From NCBI RefSeq assembly GCF_900105395.1, contig NZ_LT629775.1, forward strand, positions 2,932,501-2,996,500: a stretch of DNA of 64,000 nucleotides, given 5' to 3'. The position numbers were made by a program, and so were the translations under genes. This stretch comes from Streptomyces sp. TLI_053 (lineage in GTDB: Bacteria; Actinomycetota; Actinomycetes; Streptomycetales; Streptomycetaceae). The notes beneath the pieces were generated by a model. That model made no database searches. It saw nothing but the letters and a program-made list of their open reading frames with translations, and was not told the origin of the DNA. This document shows, piece after piece, positions 22,286-31,256 of this stretch. The stretch's first letter is position 1, and the number at the start of each line of letters is the position of its first letter.

Positions 22286-22639
22286 ATATGTCCAATTTGT
22301 CCGTTTTAACCGTCATTTCCTAGATCAAACATCGACGAGCCGTGACTCACCTCACCATTTCATTCCGGCAGTCCCGCCTCCGAGATCGACAGATTGCGAC
22401 GCAGAGAACACCCTCCGCGATCGGATCAGAGGCAATTCCCGTCACCCCGACCCCCCACCCGTGACCCCTGCCACAAGGGCCCGTTGGTAAGGGCGGCCGG
22501 GCCGCCGTCGCCTCCCGACTCGAACAGACCCGACCTTCCGGCTCCACCGCGTTCGACCCCGGGGGCCGGCCCCGAGACCCCGGGCGCCGGCCCCGACAGC
22601 CCCCAACCGGTATTTCCGACCCCGCACCGAGGAGACCCA
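22286..22639. other. divergent promoter region between rpfA and the plus-strand gene at 22640
   Basis: Non-coding. The part at about 22270-22420 is unusually AT-rich for this genome (for example CATGCAAATATGTCCAATTT), which fits the rpfA promoter region. The rest up to 22639 is Pro-codon-like GC-rich sequence with no recognisable gene. Confidence 0.5.
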
Positions 22640-23527
22640 GTGCCGCGCATGCTCGACGTCAGCGACGAGGTCCGATCCGAGATCGGCGACGACGAGGCCG
22701 ACCGCCTGCTCGGCGGCGCCCACGCACCCGACAGCTACGAATGCACCTCCTGCCGCACCCCCGGCGACGCGCTCCTGGAGCCGACCAGCACGGTGCTGTT
22801 CGTCGGCGACGAGACGGCCGTGCTCGCCTTCGCCCACGCCCGCTGCATTCCGTCCCAGGTCGTGCCGGTCGCCGAGGAGCAGCTGGCCGGCGCCGTCCGC
22901 AGCATCAGCCAGGCCCGGAGCGACGTGTCCGCCGACGCCGCCGGACTGCAGTCGCCCCTCGCCTCCCAGGCCTTTCCCTCCCAGGCTCTTCCCGCCCAGG
23001 CCGTTCCCGCCCCGGCCGCGGCGTCCGACCCGGCCGGCCGGACGGGCGCACCCGGCCAGGCCGCGATCCTCGGCATCACCTGCGGACTGGTGCTGCACGG
23101 CGACACCGGCCACGCCTCGCTCGTCGTCGAGCCGACCGGGCCGGTCGGCCGGCCCGGCAACACCACCGGCGAGGACGAGTTCCTCGACCTGCTCCAGGAC
23201 GCGGGATTCCAGCCGGTCGCCGACCTCGACCGGACCCCGGAGCAACTGCCCGGGTGGTCGGTACTGGTCGCGATGGGCAAGCTGCACGCGATCCTCCAGC
23301 CCGCCGCGGCCGGGGGCAGCACCGGCTGGTGGCAGGCCCACCAGCCGCTCCAGGTGACCGACGCCTGGCGGTTCGCCGCCAACCAGCTCGGCGAGGTGAC
23401 CATGTACGCGGTCCCGGCCGGGACGGTCGGCCGGCAGCCGCGCGAGGACCTGCTGCGCCAGGCGCTGGAGCGCGCGGTGGCCATGGGCCAGGTGGTGTCC
23501 GCCTCCCTCCCGCTCGCCGGCACCTGA
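22640..23527 (+). CDS. conserved streptomycete protein of unknown function
   Basis: 295 residues beginning VPRMLDVSDEVRSEIGDDEA. It has YECTSCRTPGD with a CxxC pair and a third cysteine in AHARCIP, a low-complexity Ala/Pro/Gln hinge (SQAFPSQALPAQAVPAPA, about 125-145), and a C-terminal domain (ILGITCGLVLHGDTGHASLVVEPTG; WWQAHQPLQV). I recall close relatives throughout Streptomyces but no assigned role. The two-domain layout with a Cys-rich N-terminus may bind metal; that is a guess. GTG 22640 has GAGGAG five bases upstream (22629-22634), which decides the start. Confidence 0.75.
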   Translation: MPRMLDVSDEVRSEIGDDEADRLLGGAHAPDSYECTSCRTPGDALLEPTSTVLFVGDETAVLAFAHARCIPSQVVPVAEEQLAGAVRSISQARSDVSADAAGLQSPLASQAFPSQALPAQAVPAPAAASDPAGRTGAPGQAAILGITCGLVLHGDTGHASLVVEPTGPVGRPGNTTGEDEFLDLLQDAGFQPVADLDRTPEQLPGWSVLVAMGKLHAILQPAAAGGSTGWWQAHQPLQVTDAWRFAANQLGEVTMYAVPAGTVGRQPREDLLRQALERAVAMGQVVSASLPLAGT

Positions 23528-23776
23528 GCCGCGCCCGGGACCGCCGGCCGGAGCGCCCGGCAGTGGAGCGCCCGCCGGTGGAGCCCCCGCCGGTGGGCGC
23601 CGCTGCCCGGACGCGGCCTCCACCGGCGGCGGCCGGGGCGGCAGCAGCCCTCCGCCGCGCCCTCCGCCGCGCCTGCTGTCGCACCCCGCCACCGGGCCCT
23701 TCCACCCCCCTCCGTCACCGCGCCATCGCCCCGCCGCACCCCGCATCCCCCGGCGTCCTCACTCGTTGGGCCCTGC

Positions 23777-24643
23777 GTGTACAGCTACGACGTCCCCGCA
23801 GCCCCCCGGCGGTCCGCCGCCTCCCGCGCGATCCCGGGCATGCGCCCGTCGTACGACGCCGAGCACCCGCACTCGGTGACGCCGATCTACGACGAGCTGT
23901 ACTCCGAGTACCGGCGCCTCTTCCGCGCCCTGCCAGGCGACCGCTCGGGCGAGGAGGACCTCGCCTTCGCCGGCTTCGCGGTCCGCGACACCGGCCTCGG
24001 GCGCGCCGACCACCGGAACGACCACCGCTCCGACCACCGGACCGACCACCGCGGCTATCCGCCGCAGCACCAGGCGTTCCAGACGTACGCGGGCCAGGCG
24101 GTCGGCCTCCCCCAGTTCATGCCGAGCCAGCCGGGCAACCCCGACCCCGCCGGCCCGGCCGAGCTCACCGGTCACCACGCCAACACCGGCCACACCGGCC
24201 ATACCGGCCACCACACCAGCACCGGCCACCAGGGCCCGCACGGCCAGCACCACCAGCACAGCCACGGCGGACTCCCCGCCCTCCCGGCCCAGGTCCACGC
24301 GCACGACCAGGCCCACACCCACGGAGGCCACCCCGGCCACGCGCCCAGCCCGTACGCGACCGGATTCCACCCCGTCGCCGCCCAGGCCGCCCACCCCCAT
24401 GCCCCGGCCCAGGCCCAGTTCGGCACCGGCCAGGGCTGGGTGGCTGCCGGCTACCTCGGCGCCGTCCCGCACCCGATGGCGACGCAGCTGCCCGCGCCCG
24501 CGCCGGTGACGGTCCCGGTCCCGGCCCCCGTGCCGACCGTGGGCACCGCCTACGGCCCCGGCGGCGGCCCGGGTGCGACCAGTGGCGGCCGCCACCGCAG
24601 CCTGCTCTCACTCCCCCCGGGCCGGAGCGGCGACCACCACTGA
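23777..24643 (+). CDS. histidine-rich protein of unknown function
   Basis: 288 residues, start GTG. The N-terminal 70 residues (MYSYDVPAAPRRSAASRAIP; SVTPIYDELYSEYRRLFRALPGDRSGEED) look folded and conserved. The rest is low complexity: a DHRNDHRSDHRTDHRG repeat, a TGHTGHTGHHTSTGHQ and HGQHHQHSHGG tract (about 130-180), then Ala/Pro/Val-rich sequence. Histidine clusters of this density can bind nickel, zinc or copper, but no metal-related gene is adjacent. No signal peptide is seen. The role is unknown. Confidence 0.65.
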   Translation: MYSYDVPAAPRRSAASRAIPGMRPSYDAEHPHSVTPIYDELYSEYRRLFRALPGDRSGEEDLAFAGFAVRDTGLGRADHRNDHRSDHRTDHRGYPPQHQAFQTYAGQAVGLPQFMPSQPGNPDPAGPAELTGHHANTGHTGHTGHHTSTGHQGPHGQHHQHSHGGLPALPAQVHAHDQAHTHGGHPGHAPSPYATGFHPVAAQAAHPHAPAQAQFGTGQGWVAAGYLGAVPHPMATQLPAPAPVTVPVPAPVPTVGTAYGPGGGPGATSGGRHRSLLSLPPGRSGDHH

Positions 24644-24763
24644 CCGACCCCGCGCACCGCGCCCCACCCGCAGCACCCCGCACCGCACCGCGCCCCACCC
24701 CGCACCGGACCCGTCCCACACCCCACCGGTCCCGCACCCGCACCCGCCCCGGCCGGACACGAC

Positions 24764-24813
24764 GAAGGGCCCCGCCACCCGGTCCCGAACAAGACCGGCC
24801 GACAGGGCCCTTC
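24764..24813. terminator. bidirectional terminator between convergent genes
   Basis: Outer arms GAAGGGCCC (24764-24772) and GGGCCCTTC (24805-24813) enclose a second stem, CCGGTC/GACCGG. It lies between the His-rich gene and convergent der. Confidence 0.65.
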
Positions 24814-24879
24814 CCCACCGCTTCCGCACGGCTCACGCCCGGTTCACCGCCTCAACGGCTCCACCGGGAGCGTCAGCCG

Positions 24880-26337
24880 CTACTTCTTCCGGTTGCGCTT
24901 CTCCCGCACCCGCACCGAGATCGAGATCGGCGTCCCGACGAAGCCGAACTCCTCGCGCAGCCGGCGCTCGATGAAGCGCCGGTAACCCGCCTCCAGGAAG
25001 CCCGAGGCGAACAGCACGAACCGCGGCGGCCGAGTGCCCGCCTGGGTGCCGAACAGGACGCGCGGCTGCTTGCCACCGCGGATCGGGTGCGGGTGGGCGG
25101 CCACCAGCTCACCGAGGAAGGCGTTCAGCCGCGCGGTCGGGATCCGGGTCTCCCAGCCCTGCAGCGCGGTCTCGATCGCCGGGACGAGCTTCTCCATGTG
25201 CCGGCCGGTCTTCGCCGAGACGTTGACCCGCGGCGCCCACTGGACCTGGACGAGGTCGCGCTCGATCTCGCGCTCCAGGTAGTAGCGGCGCTCCTCGTCG
25301 AGCTGGTCCCACTTGTTGTAGGCGATGACGACGGCGCGACCGGCCTCGACGGCCATCGAGATGATCCGGGTGTCCTGCTCGGCGAGGGTCTCGCTGCAGT
25401 CGATCAGGACGACGGCGACCTCGGCCTTCTCCAGCGCGGCGGAGGTGCGCAGCGAGGCGTAGAAGTCGGCGCCGGCGGTCATGTGGACCCGGCGGCGGAT
25501 GCCGGCGGTGTCGACGAACTTCCAGGTCTTGCCGCCGAGCTCGATCATCTCGTCGACCGGGTCACGGGTGGTGCCGGCCAGCTCGTTGACGACGACGCGG
25601 TCCTCGCCGGCGACCCTGTTCAGCAGGCTGGACTTGCCGACGTTCGGCCGGCCGATCAGCGCGACCCGGCGCGGGCCGCCGGGGGCGGCGTCGCCGAAGG
25701 TCTGCGGCGGGGCGTCGGGCAGGGCGGCCATCACGGCGTCCAGCAGGTCACCGGAGCCGCGGCCGTGCAGGGCGGAGACCGGGTAGGGCTCGCCCAGGCC
25801 GAGCGACCAGAGGTAGGCGGCCTCCGCCTCGGTGGACTGGCCGTCGACCTTGTTGGCGCAGAGCACGGTCGGCTTGCCGGCCCGGCGGATGATCTTGATC
25901 AGGGCCTCGTCGGTGTCGGTGGCACCGACGGTGGCGTCGACCACGAACAGCACCGCGTCGGCCTGCTCGATACCCAGCTCGGCCTGGGCGGCGACCATGG
26001 CGTCGATGCCGAGGACGTCGATCTCCCAGCCGCCGGTGTCGACGACCTTGAAGCGGCGGCCGTTCCAGGTGGCCTCGTAGCTGACGCGGTCGCGGGTGAC
26101 GCCGGGCTTGTCCTCGACGACGGCCTCGCGGCGGCCGATGATGCGGTTGACGAGGGTCGACTTGCCGACGTTCGGGCGGCCGACGATGGCCAGCACCGGA
26201 AGCGGCGCGTGGCTGCCGTCACCGAGGCCGTCGACGTCGTCGAGGTCGAAGCCCTCCTCGGCGGCGAGCGCCATGAACTCGGCGTAGTCGGCGGCGTCCA
26301 GCTCGCCGGGGCCGGCGGAGGTGTGCTCTGCGGTCAT
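24880..26337 (-). CDS. der: ribosome biogenesis GTPase Der (EngA)
   Basis: 485 residues. Two tandem GTPase domains each have a P-loop (GRPNVGKST near 53; GRPNVGKSS near 230), a DTGG/DTAG switch II and N/TKxD motifs (NKVD, NKWD). The C-terminal KH-like domain follows ([25 protein letters not shown], in part). Der assists assembly of the 50S subunit. A 45-residue acidic N-terminal extension ([21 protein letters not shown]) is usual in actinobacteria. It lies downstream of cmk on the same strand, 170 bases apart. I recall an acyltransferase gene between the two in many streptomycetes; it is absent here. Confidence 0.95.
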   Translation of the reverse strand: MTAEHTSAGPGELDAADYAEFMALAAEEGFDLDDVDGLGDGSHAPLPVLAIVGRPNVGKSTLVNRIIGRREAVVEDKPGVTRDRVSYEATWNGRRFKVVDTGGWEIDVLGIDAMVAAQAELGIEQADAVLFVVDATVGATDTDEALIKIIRRAGKPTVLCANKVDGQSTEAEAAYLWSLGLGEPYPVSALHGRGSGDLLDAVMAALPDAPPQTFGDAAPGGPRRVALIGRPNVGKSSLLNRVAGEDRVVVNELAGTTRDPVDEMIELGGKTWKFVDTAGIRRRVHMTAGADFYASLRTSAALEKAEVAVVLIDCSETLAEQDTRIISMAVEAGRAVVIAYNKWDQLDEERRYYLEREIERDLVQVQWAPRVNVSAKTGRHMEKLVPAIETALQGWETRIPTARLNAFLGELVAAHPHPIRGGKQPRVLFGTQAGTRPPRFVLFASGFLEAGYRRFIERRLREEFGFVGTPISISVRVREKRNRKK

Positions 26338-26507
26338 GTTCGTACTGTCCGTTTCCCGGTGCGGCCCTTCCCAGGGAGACACCGTGCGTACCTGCCCCTC
26401 CGGGGCAGCGCGAGTTGGTCCGGGTGCCACCGCGGCACCCCGTTGTTGTCAGAAAGTTCTTGCCGGACGTTCCCGTCGAGGAGCCGGACCGAACGGTCCG
26501 GCCGGCA

Positions 26508-27227
26508 TCACACCGTCGACAGCGCGGCTCCGGCCCGCTGCTCGACCAGCGTGGTGATCCGGTCGATCACCTGCTCCAGGGTGAGCTCGCTGGTGTCCAC
26601 CAGCACGGCGTCCGCCGCCTGGGTGAGCGGCGCGGTCGCCCGCGAGGAGTCGGCGGCGTCCCGGCGGGCCAGGTCGGCGGCCATCGCGGTGATGGTCGCC
26701 TCGTCCAGGCCCTTGGCCCGCAGCTCGGCCGCCCGTCGCTCGGCCCGGGCCGCCTCCGACGCGGTCAGGAAGACCTTGACGGTGGCGGCCGGGAAGACCA
26801 CGCTCCCCATGTCCCGGCCCTCGGCGACGATGCCGCGCTCGGCGACCCCGGCGCAGCCGCGCTGCAGCTCGACCAGCCGGGCCCGCACCGCCGGCACCGC
26901 CGAGACGGCGCTGACCTGCGCGGTCACCTCGGGGCCGCGGATCGGGCCGGAGACGTCCTGGCCGTCGACCGTGATGGTCGGGCCGTCCGCGTCCGTGCCG
27001 GACACGATCACCGGCTTGCCGCAGGCGACCGCCACCGCCTCCGGGTCGGCCACGTCGATGTCGTTGGCCAGCATCCACCAGGTCATCGCCCGGTACATGG
27101 CACCGGTGTCGAGGAAGCTCAGGCCCAGCCGCGCGGCGACCGCCCGGGAGACGGTCGACTTGCCGGAGCCGGAGGGTCCGTCGATGGCGACGACGACCGG
27201 GGCGTGCGCTCGGTCGGCAGTGTCCAC
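26508..27227 (-). CDS. cmk: cytidylate kinase
   Basis: 239 residues. The P-loop GPSGSGKST is near residue 16, followed by LGLSFLDTGAMYRAMTWW, the CMP-binding insert (DGQDVSGPIRGPEV), GRDMGSVVFP and a basic lid with RAERRAAELRAKG and RRDAADSSRATAPL. It phosphorylates CMP and dCMP. GTG 27227 is chosen because GAGAGG lies nine bases upstream and the product then starts like other Cmk proteins; an in-frame extension to 27290 would add residues encoded by a hexanucleotide repeat. It stands in a tyrA-cmk-der operon-like order. Confidence 0.93.
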   Translation of the reverse strand: MDTADRAHAPVVVAIDGPSGSGKSTVSRAVAARLGLSFLDTGAMYRAMTWWMLANDIDVADPEAVAVACGKPVIVSGTDADGPTITVDGQDVSGPIRGPEVTAQVSAVSAVPAVRARLVELQRGCAGVAERGIVAEGRDMGSVVFPAATVKVFLTASEAARAERRAAELRAKGLDEATITAMAADLARRDAADSSRATAPLTQAADAVLVDTSELTLEQVIDRITTLVEQRAGAALSTV

Positions 27228-27244
27228 GGCGCGAACCTCTCTCT

Positions 27245-27268
27245 GGAGCTGGAGCTGGAGCTGGAGCT
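27245..27268. repeat. hexanucleotide tandem repeat in the cmk leader
   Basis: Four exact copies of GGAGCT directly upstream of the cmk ribosome binding site. On the mRNA strand the unit reads AGCTCC. Confidence 0.85.
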
Positions 27269-27498
27269 CGGATCTCTGGTCTCCGAGCATGGCGGCCCGG
27301 ATCTACGGGGCAGCCGGGGATTGTCTCCCTCAAGGTTAATGGACCGACGCCCGACCCGGCCCCGCCGGTGCCGAGCCCTCCCGGCCGACCCCGGCGACCC
27401 GGCTCGGCACCCGCTCGGGCAACCGACCCCGGCCCGGCACAGCAACCGGCCCCGGCCCGGCTCGGCGACCGCCTCGGCAACCGGCGGGGCGGCAGCGC

Positions 27499-28584
27499 TC
27501 AGTCCCGGACGCTCCACCCGCTCGACCGCAGCGCCGCCGTCAGCGCCCGGACCGCCCCCGGCGCCACCGCCAGCTGGACGAAGCCCACCTGCTGGCCGGT
27601 CGAGTGCTCGATCACGACGTCCTCGATGTTGACCCCGGCCGCGCCGACCTCGCCGAACAGCCGACCCAGCTCGCCGGGCTGGTCGCCGAGCACGACGGCG
27701 ACGGTCTCGTAGCGGGTGGGCGGTGCGCCGTGCTTGCCCGGGATCCGGGCCTGACCGGTGTTCCCGCGCCGCATGACCGCCTCGATGCCCGCCGTGCCGC
27801 CCTGCCGCTCGGCCTCCTCGGCGGCCTGGAGGGCACGCAGCGCGGCCACGGTCTCGCCGAGGTCGGTGGCGAACTCCGCCAGCACGTCCGCCACCGCGCC
27901 CGCGTTGGCGGACAGGATGTCCACCCACATCGCGGGGTTGGAGGCGGCGATCCGGGTGACGTCCCGGACGCCCTGGCCGGAGAGCCTTATGGCCGTCTCG
28001 TCGGCGTGCTCCAGCCGGGCCGCGACCAGCGAGGAGAGCAGCTGGGGGGCGTGCGAGACCAGGGCGACCGCGCGATCGTGGTCCGCGGCGTCCATGACGA
28101 TCGGCATGGCCCCGCAGAGCGCGACCAGTTCGAGGACGGCGTTCAGCGCCCCGGTGTCGGTGTCGGGGGTGGGGGTGAGCACCCACGGCCGGCCCTCGAA
28201 GAGGTCGGCGCGGGCCGCCAGCGGGCCGGACCGCTCCCGCCCGGCCATCGGGTGGCTGCCCAGGTAGTGCACGGTGTCGCAGCCGAGCGCGGCGATCTCG
28301 GCCCGCGGGCCGTCCTTCACACTCGCGACGTCGGTGTAGTACTGCGCCAGGCCGCGACGCTGGCAGTCGGCCAGCACCTTGCCGACCAGCGCGGGCGGGA
28401 CGGCGATGATCGCCAGGTCCACCGGACCGTCGGCCGGTTCGGTGGTGCCGGCGCCCAGCGACGCGGCGGTGCGGGCGGCGTCCGGGTCGGCGTCCTCCAG
28501 ATGGACGGTCAGACCCCGTCCGGTGAGGGCGAGCGCGGCGGAGGTGCCGATGAGTCCGGTACCGACGACGACAGCTGTGCGCAT
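27499..28584 (-). CDS. tyrA: prephenate dehydrogenase with ACT domain
   Basis: 361 residues. A Rossmann NAD domain opens with VVVGTGLIGTSAALAL; GSHPMAGRERSG carries the conserved His and Arg region; DHDRAVALVSHAPQLLSS and the central helical domain follow; a C-terminal ACT domain (about 290-361; VLGDQPGELGRLFGEVGAAG) senses an amino acid, likely tyrosine. It oxidatively decarboxylates prephenate to 4-hydroxyphenylpyruvate, which is also the substrate of HmaS in the cluster at the left end. ATG 28584 is chosen with GGAGAG ten bases upstream. Three 15-bp direct repeats lie just upstream. Confidence 0.93.
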   Translation of the reverse strand: MRTAVVVGTGLIGTSAALALTGRGLTVHLEDADPDAARTAASLGAGTTEPADGPVDLAIIAVPPALVGKVLADCQRRGLAQYYTDVASVKDGPRAEIAALGCDTVHYLGSHPMAGRERSGPLAARADLFEGRPWVLTPTPDTDTGALNAVLELVALCGAMPIVMDAADHDRAVALVSHAPQLLSSLVAARLEHADETAIRLSGQGVRDVTRIAASNPAMWVDILSANAGAVADVLAEFATDLGETVAALRALQAAEEAERQGGTAGIEAVMRRGNTGQARIPGKHGAPPTRYETVAVVLGDQPGELGRLFGEVGAAGVNIEDVVIEHSTGQQVGFVQLAVAPGAVRALTAALRSSGWSVRD

Positions 28585-28991
28585 GGCGGGGTGGCTCTCC
28601 TCACAGAACGGAACAGCACGGAACGGAACAGCACGGAACGGAACAGCACGGAACGACAAGGACCGGAACCGGGCGACGCGGAACCGACCGCGGACCGGGC
28701 CCGCCTTATCCTCCCCCATCACCACCGCCCGCGCGGCCGCCGTCCGCAACCGCACCGGGCACCGTGGCCGTCCCCACTCACACGGACCCGCACCACCTGC
28801 CCCGGCACCGCCCCCACGACGACACCCGACGACAGCGGCCGACGGTCGGCGGCCGACGGATGCCGCCGACCGCACGCCACGCACGACGGAAAACCGGGGA
28901 CGCGGGAACGGGCACACGGCAGGATGGGCCGCCCGGGAGAAGGCTCGGCGCGCGCTCGGCGCCGAAGGTACGCGACGAAGGGGTTGGCCGG
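28585..28991. other. divergent spacer between tyrA and the DUF4139 operon
   Basis: No gene is seen. The proximal part has the 15-bp repeats listed separately. Its centre is rich in CCGCACC/GACGACA-type low-complexity sequence. It should hold the promoters of tyrA and of the DUF4139 pair. Confidence 0.5.
28606..28650. repeat. three exact 15-bp tandem repeats in the tyrA leader
   Basis: GAACGGAACAGCACG occurs three times without change at 28606, 28621 and 28636, followed by a partial fourth. The array ends 22 bases before the tyrA start codon and would lie in its 5' untranslated region. Confidence 0.92.
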
Positions 28992-31253
28992 GTGAACGAT
29001 CAGCACAGCAGCGACCAGCAGCGACCGCAGGAACACAGCACCACCACCACCGGTTCCGCCAGCGGTTCCACCGGAGGAGGAACCACCGTCCCGACCGTCC
29101 CCTCGGTCCTGGACTCCGTGGTCGTCCACGCCGTCGGCGCGGTCTGCCGCCGCCGGGCCCGGGTGGCCCTGCCCCCGGACGGGCGGATCCGGTTGACGGG
29201 CCTGCCCGGAAGACTCGACGAACGCTCGCTGCGCGCCCGGGTCCTCTCCGGCCCGGCCGGCACCGCCGTCACCGGGGCCCGGCTGGAGGCGGTCGCCGAA
29301 CTCCGCGACCCCTCCGAGCTGCCCGGACTGCGACTGCGGCTGGACGAGGCCAGGGAGCACGAGAGCACCCTGCGGGAACGTCTCCGACTGGTGCTGGCCG
29401 CCGTCGCCGAGACCACCGCGCTGCGCGCCGTCCCGCCGGCCCGGCGCCGCGACGAACCGCTGCGCCGCACGCCCGCCGACGCCTGGCTCGAACTGGCCGA
29501 CTTCGTGGACGAACGCCTGGAGCGGCTCCACCGGCGCGCCGAGCTGCTCACCCGGGACATCGAACTCGCCGAGCACGAGACCGAGTTGCTCGCCGACCGG
29601 ATCGCCCGGGCGACCACCGCCGACCCGCAGGAGGCGATCACGACCGCGACCACCGCCCTCCTCACCCTCAGCACCGAAGCCGCCGCACCGACCGGCACGA
29701 CCGGCACGACCGAGAGCACCGACACCACCGGCAGCACCGAAGCGACCACCCCCGAGCTGGACATCGAGCTGGAGTACACCGTCCAGGCCGCCCGCTGGGT
29801 GCCCTCCTACCGCCTGTCCTACCGGCAGGGCGACGACACCGGCCACCTGGTCCTGCGCGCCTCCGTCGCCCAGCAGACCGACGAGGACTGGACCGGCGTC
29901 CGCCTCGCCCTCTCCACCGCCGACCTGGAACGCCGCACCGACCTGCCGAAGCTACGCTCGCTGCGGATCGGCCGCAGCCAGCCGGTCCCACCGTCCTCCG
30001 GCTGGCGCGAGCCGCCGGCCGGGCTGTCCGACCTGTTCTCGGCCTACGACGCGGCCGGTCCGCGCCCGGTACCGGACCGCCCGCTCCGGTCCCCCGGGAC
30101 GCCGCGCGCGATGTCGGCCCCGGTTTCGGCCCCGGTTTCGGCCCCGCCCCCGCCCCCGGCCCCCGCGGCCGCCTCGTTCCCCTCCCGCCCGGCCGGCGGC
30201 GGAGCGCACCGCCGCGCAGCGCGCGGCGGCGCCCAGGGCAGCATGTACCCGGCCCCGCAGCCGCCCGGGGCCGCAGGCTACGGCGGAGTGCCGCTGCCGC
30301 CCGAGGCCCGCCGCGTCCGCTCGGCCTTCACCGCCGAGGGCGCCGGCCCCGCCGGCCCCGCCGACGAGCCCGACTTCCTGCTCGCCGGCGCGCCCGCCCC
30401 GTTCGCGCCCCCGCCCGGACCGCCGGTCCCGGACGAACAACTGCTCGACTACCCCGTGCTCGAACTGCTCGGCCCGGACGGCGACACCGGCCGGCGCGGC
30501 ACCCTGCACCGGGTGTTCCGCCCGGGCGCCGGCATCCGGACGGCGGCCGGCCCGTACGGCGCCCGGCTGCAGCGCCTCCCGATGCCGCAGCACGCGGTGC
30601 CGCCGCAGGTCTCGACCGGCTCCTTCGAGCACCGCTTCGACGCCGCCGCGCCCGCCGACATCCCGTCCGACGGCACCTGGCACACCGTCACGATCGACGA
30701 CATCGCGGTGAGCGTCCGGCCCGAGTACGTCGCCGTGCCCGCGGTGGAGGAGCGGGTCTACGCGACCCTGGTGCTCACCAACGGCACCGCCCGCGCCGTG
30801 CTCGCCGGCCCGGTCGAGGTGACCGTCGACGACGAGTTCCTGCTCACCGGGGCGCTGCCCACCCTCGCCCCCGGCGGTGTGCGCCGACTGGGCATCGGTG
30901 TCGCCGAGTCGGTCGAGGTGACGCGCCGTACCGAGCTGCACGAGTCCACCGCGGGCATGCTGAACAGCAGCACCGTGCTCGACCACCGGGTGCGCGTCGA
31001 GCTGGCCAACCGGCTCGGCCGCCCGGTCACCGTCGAGGTCCGCGAACGGGTACCGGTCAGCTCCGACGCCGATGTCCGGATCGAGGAACGGCCCGGCTGG
31101 CACGCACCGGACGAACCGTCCACCGAGTGCCCGCCCGGCACCCGGCTCCGGCGGGTCGAGCTGCCGCCGGGCGGCCGGGCCGAGCTGGACGGCGGCTACC
31201 AGATCAGAATCCCGGCCGGAAAGGCCATCGTCGGCGGAAACCGGAGGAACTGA
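28992..31253 (+). CDS. DUF4139 / MuiA-like protein, long paralogue
   Basis: 753 residues. A Thr/Ser-rich N-terminus is followed by an N-terminal strand-rich domain (about 40-110), a coiled coil (about 125-215; many Arg/Glu/Leu heptads such as ERLERLHRRAELLTRDIELA), and the DUF4139 beta-rich domain beginning YTVQAARWVPSYRLSY. A 200-residue disordered Pro/Ala/Gly insert (about 345-510) splits it from the C-terminal part (HRFDAAAPADIPSDG; PVEVTVDDEFLLTG; RVELANRLGRPVTVEVRERVPV). The domain family is named after a mucoidy inhibitor; its function is not established. GTG 28992 has AAGGGG eight bases upstream. The next gene, a second DUF4139, starts four bases after the stop. Confidence 0.8.
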   Translation: MNDQHSSDQQRPQEHSTTTTGSASGSTGGGTTVPTVPSVLDSVVVHAVGAVCRRRARVALPPDGRIRLTGLPGRLDERSLRARVLSGPAGTAVTGARLEAVAELRDPSELPGLRLRLDEAREHESTLRERLRLVLAAVAETTALRAVPPARRRDEPLRRTPADAWLELADFVDERLERLHRRAELLTRDIELAEHETELLADRIARATTADPQEAITTATTALLTLSTEAAAPTGTTGTTESTDTTGSTEATTPELDIELEYTVQAARWVPSYRLSYRQGDDTGHLVLRASVAQQTDEDWTGVRLALSTADLERRTDLPKLRSLRIGRSQPVPPSSGWREPPAGLSDLFSAYDAAGPRPVPDRPLRSPGTPRAMSAPVSAPVSAPPPPPAPAAASFPSRPAGGGAHRRAARGGAQGSMYPAPQPPGAAGYGGVPLPPEARRVRSAFTAEGAGPAGPADEPDFLLAGAPAPFAPPPGPPVPDEQLLDYPVLELLGPDGDTGRRGTLHRVFRPGAGIRTAAGPYGARLQRLPMPQHAVPPQVSTGSFEHRFDAAAPADIPSDGTWHTVTIDDIAVSVRPEYVAVPAVEERVYATLVLTNGTARAVLAGPVEVTVDDEFLLTGALPTLAPGGVRRLGIGVAESVEVTRRTELHESTAGMLNSSTVLDHRVRVELANRLGRPVTVEVRERVPVSSDADVRIEERPGWHAPDEPSTECPPGTRLRRVELPPGGRAELDGGYQIRIPAGKAIVGGNRRN

Positions 31254-31256
31254 ACG

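Noticed and set aside
22741..27339. Plus-strand open frame of more than 1500 codons across several genes
   Set aside because: It runs in another frame over genes with clear homology on both strands, uses Arg/Pro/Gly-rich composition and has no domain; such frames arise in high-GC DNA.
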